Shown: positions 1-9,460, counted from the stretch's first letter. The stretch is DNA of 61,529 nt from Flavobacterium reichenbachii (GCF_002217435.1 NZ_MUHF01000041.1:1-61529), one strand, 5' to 3'. Notes: generated from the sequence alone by a model not told the origin. A program made the numbers and translations.

Positions 1-84
1 CTTATTTCATACTTAAAAATTCCAGAGATTTTATTAGCAACATTCCATCTTTCAATCAAAAAATAAAAATTTCTGTTCTTTACA

Positions 85-1473
85 TTGGTTTATTTTTTGG
101 CTCTTTATTCTAAAAATATATTTGTAAATGAATTACAGTCAAACGGATTGTATAAATTTTATCTCGCTTTTCAGAACAATAAATTAGATTATTTTAAATT
201 TTACAAAACGATTTCAAACGAAAAAGCTTTTGCTCTTTTAAAAGATCAGTTCCCAACTACTGCAGATGAAAACACTTCGAGAAACATTGAAAGTGACAGC
301 ACAGAAAACCATAAAAACGTGGTACTTATCACGATTGAAAGCTACAGCGCTGCATTTATGAAAATGTACGGAAACAAAGAAAATATTACGCCTTTTCTTG
401 ACAGCTTGTCTCAAAAGAGTCTTCAGTTTACTAACTTATATGCTGCTGGAAACCGTACGGTTCGCGGACTTGAAGCGGTAACATTGTGCCTCCCGCCAAC
501 AGCGGGCGAAAGTGTGGTAAAAAGAGAAGACAATAAAAACAAATTTACGACAGGTGCCGTTTTTAAGACAAAAGGATATAATGTAAAATTTATGTACGGA
601 GGCGATGCTTTTTTTGACAATATGCAGGATTTTTATTCTGGAAACGGATACCAAATCATTGATAAATCGAGCTTTAAACCCGAAGAAATTACATTTTCTA
701 ATGTTTGGGGCGTGTGCGATGAAGACATGTACAACAAAGCAATAAAGGTTATGAATGCTGAGGCAAAGGAAAATAAACCATTCTTTAACCATATTATGAC
801 CGTGAGCAACCACAGGCCTTTTACGTATCCGAACAATAAAATTGATATTCCGGGAGATATAAAATCTCGTGACGGAGGCGTAAAATACACCGATTATTCG
901 CTTAGAAAATTCTTTGCAATGGCAAGCAGACAATCTTGGTTTAAAAATACTGTGTTTGTTATTGTGGCAGATCACTGTGCTTCGAGCGCGGGAAAAATAG
1001 AGCTTCCGCTTGATAAGTACAGAATTCCGGCTTTTATTTACCGCCCCGGATTTGAACCAGAAAAATGTAATAAATTAATGTCGCAAATTGATCTAATGCC
1101 AACAGTTTTTGGCTTACTGCATTTTAATTATCAAAGTAAATTCTTTGGACAGGATGTTTTAAAAGCAAATTATAAACCCAGAGCTTTTATTGCAACTTAT
1201 CAGGATTTGGGTTTAATAAAGGATAATGTGCTGACTATTTTATCACCAAAAAAACAAATTAGACAATATCAATTAAAATTGGCACCGCAAACGGGTGTAT
1301 CTGCAGATTTTCAGCTTAATTATGAAGAAGTTCCGCTTAAAAAAGAGAAAACAAATTTAGTCAATGAAACGATTTCTTTTTATCAGGCAGCTTCTTATAT
1401 GTTGAAAGAAAAGAAATATCAATTTAAGGATTTGAAAGAGAAAAATACCAAATTGTACGCAAATCTTCATTAA
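85..1473 (+). CDS. LTA synthase family protein (membrane sulfatase/phosphotransferase), 5' end outside window, probable frameshift
   Basis: C-terminal alkaline-phosphatase-fold domain of the lipoteichoic acid synthase / phosphoglycerol transferase family. Visible residues are a metal-ligand Glu in TIESYSA (about residue 85 from the listed start), the nucleophile-type Thr in GNRTVRGLEA (about 125), the NHRPFTYP segment and the VADHCA metal site. The listed start is a TTG that I do not believe. Family members begin with several membrane helices, and a hydrophobic reading frame runs from the window edge to about base 118 in a different frame. The two frames would join if the T6 run at 93-98 had one base fewer. 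So this is either a frameshifted gene, a slippery site or a base-call error; the true start lies before base 1. It modifies an envelope glycopolymer or lipid by family analogy; the substrate is unknown. A strong terminator follows. Confidence 0.8.
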   Translation: MVYFLALYSKNIFVNELQSNGLYKFYLAFQNNKLDYFKFYKTISNEKAFALLKDQFPTTADENTSRNIESDSTENHKNVVLITIESYSAAFMKMYGNKENITPFLDSLSQKSLQFTNLYAAGNRTVRGLEAVTLCLPPTAGESVVKREDNKNKFTTGAVFKTKGYNVKFMYGGDAFFDNMQDFYSGNGYQIIDKSSFKPEEITFSNVWGVCDEDMYNKAIKVMNAEAKENKPFFNHIMTVSNHRPFTYPNNKIDIPGDIKSRDGGVKYTDYSLRKFFAMASRQSWFKNTVFVIVADHCASSAGKIELPLDKYRIPAFIYRPGFEPEKCNKLMSQIDLMPTVFGLLHFNYQSKFFGQDVLKANYKPRAFIATYQDLGLIKDNVLTILSPKKQIRQYQLKLAPQTGVSADFQLNYEEVPLKKEKTNLVNETISFYQAASYMLKEKKYQFKDLKEKNTKLYANLH

Positions 1474-1487
1474 AATCTATAAAAAAA

Positions 1488-1522
1488 GAAAGGCTCAAAA
1501 TAAATTTGAGCCTTTCTTTTTT
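1488..1522. terminator. Bidirectional rho-independent terminator
   Basis: A 12-bp stem (1488-1499 with 1505-1516) around a 5-base loop is preceded by A7 and followed by T6. It can end both the rightward sulfatase transcript and the leftward nuclease transcript, which converge here. Confidence 0.85.
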
Positions 1523-1565
1523 GCGGTTTACAGAAACCTTAAACTTTTAAATATAAAACCAAAAA

Positions 1566-2564
1566 TTAGTCATTTTGATTCTGCATTCCGAATAAATCTC
1601 CATTCTGATACAGTTTCAAATCTTCTTTTAAAAATTGGTTGTTTCTTTGTGTTACTGCCGGTGCATCTAGATCACTTAAATCTGGCTGTCCTGCATTAAC
1701 CCAAGCAGTATACCAAAAACTTGCTGTCGCTTCTATCGCTTTTTTCATTTGGCTTTCTACCATTCCGTTAAGCTGAGCGTGCAGTTTTGCTGCATATTCA
1801 TCAGAGAAAACGGCAGTATTGTATTTGCTTTTTAATACTTTTCCGTTTGCATCCAATTTAAATACTTTATTTTCAGCAGTTGAAGTTCGTAATTTTTTAT
1901 CAACGTCTAATAAAGGCTGTGCTAAAGTATGTGTGTTTTTAATAATATCCCAAGTTGCCTGGTGAACATCGTTAAAATAGTGCGCTTGAGGTACGTTTAA
2001 CTTATAGTTTTTTACAAATAATTCCGGAAGTCTGCTTTCCCAAAGCGAATGAATTCCTTTTTGATCGCTCAACTGTCCGTCATGATTTGCAGAAGTGTGC
2101 AGAGGCATATGCGCATCTCCAACATAATGTCCTAAATCTGCTGCCAAAAATAAGATTTCTGCTCTGTTTTTATCTTTAAAAGCTTTGGTTAATTTCACCA
2201 TCATTTCTTCTATAAACCAAGGCAGTGTTCCATTATCATTTAGAAATTTAGCATCATATTTTTTTGTTGCTTCTTCCATTGTTTTAGGCAGACTGTCAAT
2301 TGATCCAAAATTTTCTAAATCTATATAATGTCTTGGATTTTCGTCTTTATATTTTAAAGCATATTTACGAATATCTGGTACAGATGCTTCCTGAGTAATA
2401 AAATCAATGTGGTTGTAAAAAAATACGCGAAGAGGCTGAGGCAAAGCCATAACAGCAGCTTTGTTAATACGTTCGTGGCCAACGATTCCCCACGATAATG
2501 TCAAAAATCCAATCCCTATTACAAGAAAAGCGATTAGTTTTGGTTTCATTTTAAAATTTTTCAT
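1566..2564 (-). CDS. S1/P1 nuclease family protein (zinc-dependent, exported)
   Basis: Exported single-strand nuclease/phosphatase of the S1/P1 (zinc phospholipase C-like) family. A signal peptide ends just before SWGIVGHERINKAA, which places the zinc-binding Trp at the mature N-terminus as the family requires. Further metal ligands are visible: the Asp of ASVPDIRK, the His of PRHYIDLE, the GHYVGDAHMPLH block, and HSLWES near the middle, which has Glu where many relatives have Asp. About 332 residues, the normal size. I start at the ATG at 2564 and not the upstream TTG at 2585, because a TAnnTTTG promoter element occupies 2583-2590. Probably scavenges phosphate or nucleotides in the periplasm or outside the cell. 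Confidence 0.9.
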   Translation of the reverse strand: MKNFKMKPKLIAFLVIGIGFLTLSWGIVGHERINKAAVMALPQPLRVFFYNHIDFITQEASVPDIRKYALKYKDENPRHYIDLENFGSIDSLPKTMEEATKKYDAKFLNDNGTLPWFIEEMMVKLTKAFKDKNRAEILFLAADLGHYVGDAHMPLHTSANHDGQLSDQKGIHSLWESRLPELFVKNYKLNVPQAHYFNDVHQATWDIIKNTHTLAQPLLDVDKKLRTSTAENKVFKLDANGKVLKSKYNTAVFSDEYAAKLHAQLNGMVESQMKKAIEATASFWYTAWVNAGQPDLSDLDAPAVTQRNNQFLKEDLKLYQNGDLFGMQNQND

Positions 2565-2582
2565 TTGTTTTTGTTTGAGGTG

Positions 2583-2590
2583 CAAATTTA
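2583..2590 (-). promoter_or_regulatory. Bacteroidota -7 promoter element
   Basis: Exact TAnnTTTG match (TAAATTTG on the minus strand), about 19 bases upstream of the nuclease ATG at 2564. It supports that start, because the alternative TTG at 2585 overlaps it. Confidence 0.5.
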
Positions 2591-2737
2591 TTTTATTTAA
2601 AGATAATTCAAAGGAATACTGCTAAATATTCTTTCAATTTAATTTTTATTATTTTTAAAACCATACAAATGATATAAGTCCACATTAAAAGTTTCTTTGT
2701 AAATTCGTCTCGTTTTTGTACTTAAAATTTTCAATAT

Positions 2738-3691
2738 ATGCGCCTTATCTATTCTCTTGTTTTCCTGGTTGGATTTTCAACTTCTGTTTTTTCTCAAAAT
2801 CAAGAAACTTACCTCAAAAAAGTCAGCGATACTATCTTAAATACTTCAAGAACATTAAAAGTTTCTGATCCTTTTAATACCGAAAAAACGATGCTGAAAT
2901 TGTTTCCTGGTAAAATTTTTCATAATTCAGATAAAAGCACATTTATAAACTGGATCTGTAAAACCTGTAAAACACAAGGCTATCCCGATGCAAATGAGAT
3001 GGATGGAGATCAATTATTTCCGTATACGGAAGGCGTTACTACAAGAATACTTGAAAACATAGATTATTCAGATTCAAAAGGAAATCAATTTAAGTTACTA
3101 TTTTTTAATCACTCAGCAGGTGACGAAGATGGTTTACAAGTGAGTCGTTTTACAGGCGGATTAATGGGTTTGGCTAAGTTTGCTAAAAATGGAAATTTGT
3201 GGGAAATGAAGTCTTTTCAACCTGCAATTACCGCATTTGGTTCTTTTTCTCAATCACCTAAACCAAAACTGATTCAAATTGGCGAAGATCAATATGCTTT
3301 TACCATAAGACATTCTAACGGAGGACCGGGCGCACCTTATTATGGTTATTTGTATCTTATTGCTGGATTTGAAGGAAAGTATCAGTCTATAATGGTAGTA
3401 GATTATTATTCACTTTCTAATAGTCCTAATTCAGAATGGTCAAGTTCTTATAATGTTGTTACTGATAATGGTAAAAAGTTTTTTCGCGATTTCATTATTA
3501 CAACCACTGGCTCTTATAAAAAAGCTAAAAATACGGAGGATGATTATGAAGTTGGCGTTCCCGAAGAAATTGCAGCAATGGCAAAAACTAAAAAAGAGTT
3601 TGATTTTGTGATCGAAAAACGTTTTTCTTTTAAAGGAAAAAAATACACTCTTGCAGGCAAACCTGTTGTTAAGTTTTCGAAGATAAAATAA
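2738..3691 (+). CDS. Exported protein of unknown function
   Basis: Not recognised. The 317-residue product has a clear signal peptide (hydrophobic residues 5-18, ending SVFSQ), so it should be exported. A CxxC pair (CKTCKT, about residues 70-75) could bind metal or form a disulfide. The middle is Gly/aromatic-rich (SNGGPGAPYYGYLYLIAGFEG), suggesting a compact beta structure, and there is no transmembrane segment after the signal. It converges with the YeiH gene with four bases between the two stop codons, and stands alone on its strand. Confidence 0.75.
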   Translation: MRLIYSLVFLVGFSTSVFSQNQETYLKKVSDTILNTSRTLKVSDPFNTEKTMLKLFPGKIFHNSDKSTFINWICKTCKTQGYPDANEMDGDQLFPYTEGVTTRILENIDYSDSKGNQFKLLFFNHSAGDEDGLQVSRFTGGLMGLAKFAKNGNLWEMKSFQPAITAFGSFSQSPKPKLIQIGEDQYAFTIRHSNGGPGAPYYGYLYLIAGFEGKYQSIMVVDYYSLSNSPNSEWSSSYNVVTDNGKKFFRDFIITTTGSYKKAKNTEDDYEVGVPEEIAAMAKTKKEFDFVIEKRFSFKGKKYTLAGKPVVKFSKIK

Positions 3692-3695
3692 TAAA

Positions 3696-4670
3696 TCAGC
3701 CCAGATAAAGTATTGCCGTTAAACTTAAACCTGCAATAAATATCCATAGTAAAATACCTTGAAGCAAAGGCTTTACTCCTACTGATTTTAAAGTTTTTAT
3801 ATTTAAAGTTGTACCTATTAGAAACAAAGTTATAGTGAATCCTATTTTGGCAATATCTACTATTTGAGGTGCAAAAACTGAAACATTGGGAACATAAGAA
3901 TTCAATAACATTGCCAGGATAAATAAACCGATAAAATAAGGGATTTTTTTTGTACCAGCAGTTTGAGATTTATTTTTAAAAATTACTGCAGTTAGGAGAG
4001 AAATTGGGATGATCCATAATGCTCGGGCCAATTTGACTGTCGTGGCAATCTGCAAAGCTTCTGCACCGTATTTATTGGCAGCGCCAACAACAGAACTGGT
4101 ATCGTGAATGGCAATAGCGCACCATAATCCGAAGTCTTTTTGTGATAAATCAAGCTGATGTCCGATAAAAGGAAAAACAAACAGCGCAACTGAATTCAGT
4201 ATAAAAATCACTCCCAAAGCAATCGAAGTTTGATTTTCATCTGATTTAATTACGGGCGAAAGTGCAGCAATGGCACTTCCGCCGCAAATTGCAGTTCCGC
4301 ATGAAATTAAATGCGAAGTTTTTTTATCAGTTTTCAACCATTTTCCTAATAGAAACCCCAAAATTAAAGTGCTGAAAATTGAAAATACCGTCAACGTAAA
4401 ACCTTCTTTTCCTACTGAAACTGCACTGGCAGCCTTCATCCCGAAACCTAAACCAACTACAGAAAACTGTAATAAAAAGGTAATTGCTCTGCTATTAAAT
4501 TCTACGAAAGGATTCCCAAAAATATTTACAAGAATTACTCCAAACAATAAAGCAATGGGCGGAGAAATAATCGAAAATAAACATAAAATGATAACGGCTG
4601 CAAAAAGCAATTGCTGCAAAAAATGATTAATTTCTAAAAGTTGTGAAGCTGAATGCTGTTTTGTTTTCAA
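3696..4670 (-). CDS. YeiH family putative sulfate exporter (UPF0324)
   Basis: Integral inner-membrane protein of the PSE/YeiH (UPF0324) family: about ten hydrophobic segments over 324 residues and the signature CGTAICGGSAIAALSPV (about residues 122-138), followed by the conserved HDTSSVVGAA stretch. Members are proposed to export sulfate or related sulfur oxyanions, but the substrate is not firmly established. The start is TTG: the open frame upstream to the stop near 4705 contains no ATG, and the first hydrophobic helix begins soon after. A LysR regulator lies 71 bp upstream in the same direction, recalling the yeiE/yeiH association in enterobacteria. Confidence 0.85.
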   Translation of the reverse strand: MKTKQHSASQLLEINHFLQQLLFAAVIILCLFSIISPPIALLFGVILVNIFGNPFVEFNSRAITFLLQFSVVGLGFGMKAASAVSVGKEGFTLTVFSIFSTLILGFLLGKWLKTDKKTSHLISCGTAICGGSAIAALSPVIKSDENQTSIALGVIFILNSVALFVFPFIGHQLDLSQKDFGLWCAIAIHDTSSVVGAANKYGAEALQIATTVKLARALWIIPISLLTAVIFKNKSQTAGTKKIPYFIGLFILAMLLNSYVPNVSVFAPQIVDIAKIGFTITLFLIGTTLNIKTLKSVGVKPLLQGILLWIFIAGLSLTAILYLG

Positions 4671-4741
4671 AATAGATTTATTATTTACTCTGCAAAGTTC
4701 CGTTGTTTAAACGGAAATCACCAATCGCAAATAACAATCTG

Positions 4742-5644
4742 CTATAACTTAAAATTATAATGAGAAGCTATATTTTGAATAAATAATTCGGATAAAGGAT
4801 CTGATTTTCCTTGTAAAGTTATGATATAAAAATATCTTTCGATAGATAAGTTCTCTATATCTATTACAACTAATTCATTGTTTTTAAGCTCTTTACCTAC
4901 TGCATGTATTGACATAAAAGCAAAACAATCTGAATTTAATAAATAGGATTTTATACTTTCTGTACTTCCAAGCTGCATTTCGATTTGTAAATCGGTGAGT
5001 TTGAAATTTATTTTTTTTAAAGCAAATTCTATAACTTCAAGTGTTCCTGATCCGCGTTCGCGAGTTATAAATTTCATTGATTTCAAATCATTTACCGAAA
5101 TTTCATTTTGCAGCACAAAAGGATTTTTGCTGCTGCAAACCAAAACCAATTCATCTTTTAGAAATGGAATATATTTAATAGACTGATTTTTGGTCTGCCC
5201 TTCGACAATTCCGATTTCTATTTCTTTATTGATTAAAGCATTTTCGATTTGCTCTGTGTTTCCGTTCAGTAAATTAACTTTTATGTCTTTTTGCTTTTGA
5301 TGAAAACGAGCCAAAACTGGAGAAATAATATATTGCGAGATTGTCGTACTTGCTCCCAATCGCAGTAAACCTTGACGATCGGTATTGAAGGAACTCATCT
5401 CAAAATCAATTTCACGATAGATTTCAAAAATACTTTTGGTATACTTTAGTAAAATTTCACCTGCGGGCGTTATGGCAATTTTAGATCCATTACGCTCAAA
5501 AAGTTTGGTTTTATAGGTTTCTTCTAATTCCTGAACATGTTTGGAAACTGCAGGCTGCGTAATATACAATTCTGTAGCAGCTTTAGTAAAACTAAGGCGG
5601 AGTGCAACAGTGTAAAAAACTTTTAGCCTGAAATCCATAATCAT
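4742..5644 (-). CDS. LysR family transcriptional regulator (CysB/YeiE-like)
   Basis: A 300-residue LysR regulator. The N-terminal winged helix-turn-helix (about residues 4-62) contains the typical LSFTKAATELYITQPAVSKH segment, followed by the linker helix and a two-lobed substrate-binding domain (about 90-295) with ITRERGSGT, a motif of the CysB/CysL/CbbR branch. Two ATGs are possible (residues 1 and 3). It lies directly upstream of the yeiH-type exporter on the same strand and probably controls it in response to a small anion or sulfur metabolite; that ligand is inferred. Confidence 0.9.
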   Translation of the reverse strand: MIMDFRLKVFYTVALRLSFTKAATELYITQPAVSKHVQELEETYKTKLFERNGSKIAITPAGEILLKYTKSIFEIYREIDFEMSSFNTDRQGLLRLGASTTISQYIISPVLARFHQKQKDIKVNLLNGNTEQIENALINKEIEIGIVEGQTKNQSIKYIPFLKDELVLVCSSKNPFVLQNEISVNDLKSMKFITRERGSGTLEVIEFALKKINFKLTDLQIEMQLGSTESIKSYLLNSDCFAFMSIHAVGKELKNNELVVIDIENLSIERYFYIITLQGKSDPLSELFIQNIASHYNFKL

Positions 5645-5708
5645 AAATTTTTAATTCCTAATCCACTTTCTTCCGTAATATTTTTTTTGCAATAAAATAA
5701 TCGAGAAT

Positions 5709-6455
5709 TTATAACAAAAGTTCAGGTCGATACTCAAAATGCATTGTATCATAATGTTTCCAATTTCCTCCCCAAATAAAGCCGTATTTTTCAAAAATTG
5801 AAACTAGCTTGAGGGGAATTTGATTTCTATACGAAAGAGTAACTTCTTCATTTTTACATTTACAATCCCATTGCCAATAATTGGAATTTTTGACATTAAT
5901 ATCTATTGTCATTCCATAACTATGCATACTCAATCGGTTTGTTCCTGAAATTTTTCTCCAACTAAATGTACCCCCAATAGCATTAATGTATTTTTTAAAT
6001 TCTGGATTATTATCTAATTCTGCTGATAGTTTTTTTACTATTTTATCAATTCCATTTACGGTTGTTACTTTTATATTCTGATTGATTAATTTCGGACACC
6101 AAATAATTGTAGTCATTTTTGATTCAACTTCTGATTTTGAATTTCCGTAAATTTTCTTAAAAAAAGCTTCATTTCGAATTCTTCCTGCGTCTTCCTTTGG
6201 AATTAAATTCTTATTTGCTTTATTATAAACAAACTTAAATTGATCCTCAATATCAGGATTATCTAATAATTCTTGATTCGTTTTATTTTTAAAATCATCA
6301 TAAATCAAATTTGATTTATCACTAAAAATAATTTTATTGTCTTTATAACCAACAATTTGATCTGGATATGCTTTAATTAATTTTTGAACATTGAATGGGA
6401 TTTCTTGAGAAAAAGCATTTTGAAATATAAATACTAAAAAAAAGAATCGTTTCAT
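5709..6455 (-). CDS. M15 family metallopeptidase (peptidoglycan L,D/D,D-peptidase type)
   Basis: Exported zinc peptidase of family M15 that should cut peptide stems of the cell wall. A signal peptide (ends NAFSQ, residue 17) is followed by a roughly 90-residue region without a known motif, then the M15 core. The zinc ligands are in SMHSYGMTIDIN (His and Asp, about 178-188) and TMHFEYRPEL at the C-terminus, with GGNWKHYD in front. Its start codon follows the stop of the DUF4846 gene with no bases between, so the two are probably translationally coupled. Confidence 0.85.
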   Translation of the reverse strand: MKRFFFLVFIFQNAFSQEIPFNVQKLIKAYPDQIVGYKDNKIIFSDKSNLIYDDFKNKTNQELLDNPDIEDQFKFVYNKANKNLIPKEDAGRIRNEAFFKKIYGNSKSEVESKMTTIIWCPKLINQNIKVTTVNGIDKIVKKLSAELDNNPEFKKYINAIGGTFSWRKISGTNRLSMHSYGMTIDINVKNSNYWQWDCKCKNEEVTLSYRNQIPLKLVSIFEKYGFIWGGNWKHYDTMHFEYRPELLL

Positions 6456-7289
6456 TTAAAAACGTTTTAATTGTGAAGAACTAAAAGTCCATTCAGGTGT
6501 TTGCAGAGAGGTTCCAAAATCGACAGCGTACCAAGGACTCAACGAACCATTATTTGGATTCTTCAATATTTGAATTTCCTGTGCTGGCATATAACTTTGT
6601 GCTAAAAGCATAATTTTTTGCTTATTTTTTGGATTCACAGCTATATCAACTACAATAACAGCGTGACCTGGAAAGCCTCCTTTTATAAAAACATCTCCTG
6701 TTTTTATGTCTAAAACATTAATTGGTTTCAGTTCTTTTTCTAACGAAGCCGTTCCTGCATACATAAAAACCGTCTCTAAGTATTTCCAATAGGTTTGATA
6801 ACTGTCAGATGGTTTTGCAGTTTTAACCCAACTGGTTTTGTTGCCTTTAATTGCAATTCTGTAACCTGCCGCCCATTTGCTAAAATCAGCTCGAAAACCA
6901 TTTGTAAAATTAAAATGTATTTTATCGTACTGTTTCTGGCTATAAAAATAATCCGCTCGTAAACGCATCACGGCATCAGCACATTGATGCAAATCCTGTT
7001 TTCCAATGGGTAAATCCACAACCGCTTCATAAACGTTTCGATTTGGTTTTATAGTTCCATCAAAATACAAAACATTAGAACCTGACGGTTTTAATGGAAG
7101 ATTTCGCAAAAAAAATCCAAACGAAGTTTTAGATTCTTCTTCTCTTACAAATCCCTGAGGCAGTTGAAAACGCTGCTGAATCGTGTTTCCCAAAAGATTG
7201 CTTTTGTTGGTATTATTTGTTTCTGAAAATGAAAAAAAACAAAAAATTACCATCAAAATTGCTGCAATAAAAAAGAATTTAACTTTCAT
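6456..7289 (-). CDS. DUF4846 domain-containing exported protein
   Basis: 277 residues: an N-terminal signal or anchor (hydrophobic residues 4-21) followed by one DUF4846 domain covering nearly all of the rest. Recognisable blocks are the LPQGFVREE opening, LYFDGTIKPN, DLHQCADAVMRLRADYFY and GDVFIKGGFPGHAVIVVDIA. The last block has a Gly-Gly-x-Pro-Gly-His pattern reminiscent of NlpC/CHAP-type folds, but a catalytic Cys is not evident, so function is unassigned. It is the first gene of a pair with the M15 peptidase, so a role in cell-wall turnover is a reasonable inference. Confidence 0.85.
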   Translation of the reverse strand: MKVKFFFIAAILMVIFCFFSFSETNNTNKSNLLGNTIQQRFQLPQGFVREEESKTSFGFFLRNLPLKPSGSNVLYFDGTIKPNRNVYEAVVDLPIGKQDLHQCADAVMRLRADYFYSQKQYDKIHFNFTNGFRADFSKWAAGYRIAIKGNKTSWVKTAKPSDSYQTYWKYLETVFMYAGTASLEKELKPINVLDIKTGDVFIKGGFPGHAVIVVDIAVNPKNKQKIMLLAQSYMPAQEIQILKNPNNGSLSPWYAVDFGTSLQTPEWTFSSSQLKRF

Positions 7290-7354
7290 AATTTAGACTT
7301 TTAATTTATAACCATACGATTACAAAATCCTAGAAGGAATTCGATTATATTTCA

Positions 7355-9382
7355 TCACAACAATCCGTTATATTTTCTCACAAACCATTCTGTAGTCAAT
7401 AAAACAGTAATTAAAATCAATAACCAAACCCAGTCAATTATTGGAGTTTTGGTGGTGCTGTTTTTCTCGATTGATTTATATTCTTTGCTTTCTAAAAGTG
7501 TATTGATCAAGTCATCTGCCTGATCTTCAAAGAAAGCTTTTCCGTTTGTTTGTAATGCTAATTGTTTCAATTTTAAAACGTCTGGATTTACAAATTGTTT
7601 TTCGATATCAAAATCTAAGATCTCAAAATGACTTGAGTACGACGTATTAGAATTTAATTCTTTTACAGTGAAATTGTATTTTCCGGCTGTTAATCCGTCC
7701 AGGTTTACAGAAAAAGAATTATTTCCTTTTAGTAAATCGTAATTTTTACTTTGTTTAGTCGCTGTATTTGTAACAGAAATGGTGAGTCTGGCTTTTTCAT
7801 CAAATTCATAATTTTTATTAAAGTACTGCGAATTGATTATAATTTCTTCTCCCGAATTATAAAAACTTTCGTGCGTAACAACTAATGATTTTTTTGTAGA
7901 ACTTGATGCTAAAAACTGAATTATTTTGTCTACAAAAACATCGTATTTTTCAAACGACTGATTGTCGATATGACTTTGCAGACGCCATTTCCAGCTGTTT
8001 TCTCCTAAAAGAAAAGCGCTTCTTTTTCCTTGGTTTTCGGCGAAAGCCAATAAAGGAGCATTTGTCGCTACATTTCTAATTTTTGATGAAAGTAACACAG
8101 AAACATTTCCGCTTGTTGTAATGGTACCGAATAAATTCTGTAAGGGCGGGAAATTTTCAAAACCTAGATTATCTACAGCAAATAAATTAAAATGTGAATC
8201 AAATTCAGATAAATAATCTTCGCGTTGTCCGCTCATTTTAAATATCAGATTATTTTGCTGCTGATTTAAAAAATTAAAATCGGTATTATTTCCAGTAATA
8301 ATAAAGGTATTTCTTCCTGCTGCTTTATTGTTGTCAAAAACTGTTTTAAAAGCTGCCGTCGGCTGATACAAAATCAAAACTGAAGCATCTTGCAATAAAT
8401 TGATTTCATTGGGTTTAACTAAAATCACTTTACGTTGCGCATTAGATTCAATAGAACGTTTTAATGCGGCAATATCCGGATGATTTACAGAGGAAACGAT
8501 TGCAATAACAGACTTTTGATCTATAATTTCGACAGCAAAATTTTTAATATTATTATAGCTGTTTTTCTCTTTTGTGTTTGACGAAACTGATGCTTTAAAA
8601 ACCTGCAATCCTACTTTATCGGCAGGAAGCAATAAATTGACTACTGCTGTTTTTTTTGATGGAGAAAAAGAAACTTTTTCTCTGGCAACAATAGAATTTC
8701 CCTGAGCAATAGTAAAATCAGCATTTATTGGTTTGTCTCCGGCATATTGTAAAAAAACTTCAACTGGAAATTTATTTTTGTGAAATGCATATTTGTTTAC
8801 ATTCAGCTGATTAATTTTTAAATCCAGAAAAGTGGTTGTATCTCCTACAACCAAAGGATAAACTTTATTAACCGGATCAAAACGATATACGTAATCGTTT
8901 CCGGTAGTCTGATTTCCGTCGGTAATAACAACGGTTGGAAAAATCAGGTTTTTGTTGATGCTTTTTAAGTTTTTTGCCGCTTCATCTAAATTGGTTTGAT
9001 TTCCTTTAAAATCAAATTTATCTGAGGGTTTAAAATCGGCATCAAATTGATAAGACTGAATTTCGAATTTTTCTCGAATAGCAGGGTTCGAAATTATTTT
9101 CTGGTATAATTCAACAACTTTTTTATCTGATTTTAGAGCTGTAATTGAGCTTGAATTATCGACAACAACGGCCAAAGGTGTTTTGGTAACTTCAAGCGCA
9201 TTCTTTGTAATAATCGGATTAATTAATAAAAGTAATAATCCGAAAATTGCCAGAAAACGTAAAAAAGCCAAAAGAAAAATCACATTTGATTTACTTTTGG
9301 CTTTAAAAAAATATTGAAAATACGATAACCCACCCGCTATTACTAAAGAAAGTAATAATAATAGAATCGTGTTTGTTGTCAT
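7355..9382 (-). CDS. VWA-like (BatA-type) membrane protein
   Basis: 675-residue membrane protein. Two N-terminal helices (about residues 3-20 and 34-58) and one C-terminal helix (about 648-665) enclose a large periplasmic part. This begins with a von Willebrand A-like domain: PLAVVVDNSSSI has the DxSxS metal-site motif and VVITDGNQTTG is the later Asp-containing motif. The following regions look like Ig-type beta domains, and a GATase-like segment around SVLILYQP may be present. Relatives are proteins encoded near BatA/aerotolerance genes, but no MoxR or Bat genes are adjacent here. Function is not established. Confidence 0.75.
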   Translation of the reverse strand: MTTNTILLLLLSLVIAGGLSYFQYFFKAKSKSNVIFLLAFLRFLAIFGLLLLLINPIITKNALEVTKTPLAVVVDNSSSITALKSDKKVVELYQKIISNPAIREKFEIQSYQFDADFKPSDKFDFKGNQTNLDEAAKNLKSINKNLIFPTVVITDGNQTTGNDYVYRFDPVNKVYPLVVGDTTTFLDLKINQLNVNKYAFHKNKFPVEVFLQYAGDKPINADFTIAQGNSIVAREKVSFSPSKKTAVVNLLLPADKVGLQVFKASVSSNTKEKNSYNNIKNFAVEIIDQKSVIAIVSSVNHPDIAALKRSIESNAQRKVILVKPNEINLLQDASVLILYQPTAAFKTVFDNNKAAGRNTFIITGNNTDFNFLNQQQNNLIFKMSGQREDYLSEFDSHFNLFAVDNLGFENFPPLQNLFGTITTSGNVSVLLSSKIRNVATNAPLLAFAENQGKRSAFLLGENSWKWRLQSHIDNQSFEKYDVFVDKIIQFLASSSTKKSLVVTHESFYNSGEEIIINSQYFNKNYEFDEKARLTISVTNTATKQSKNYDLLKGNNSFSVNLDGLTAGKYNFTVKELNSNTSYSSHFEILDFDIEKQFVNPDVLKLKQLALQTNGKAFFEDQADDLINTLLESKEYKSIEKNSTTKTPIIDWVWLLILITVLLTTEWFVRKYNGLL

Positions 9383-9460
9383 AATTTTAATTTAATGATT
9401 GGAAGATTTAATAATTCAAAGGTTTTTAATAAAAGCTTTGAACCTTTGTAACTTAGCTCC

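Noticed and set aside
436..975. Long antisense ORF inside the sulfatase gene (179 codons)
   Set aside because: Opposite to a well-conserved coding frame, no recognizable domain, composition typical of a shadow.
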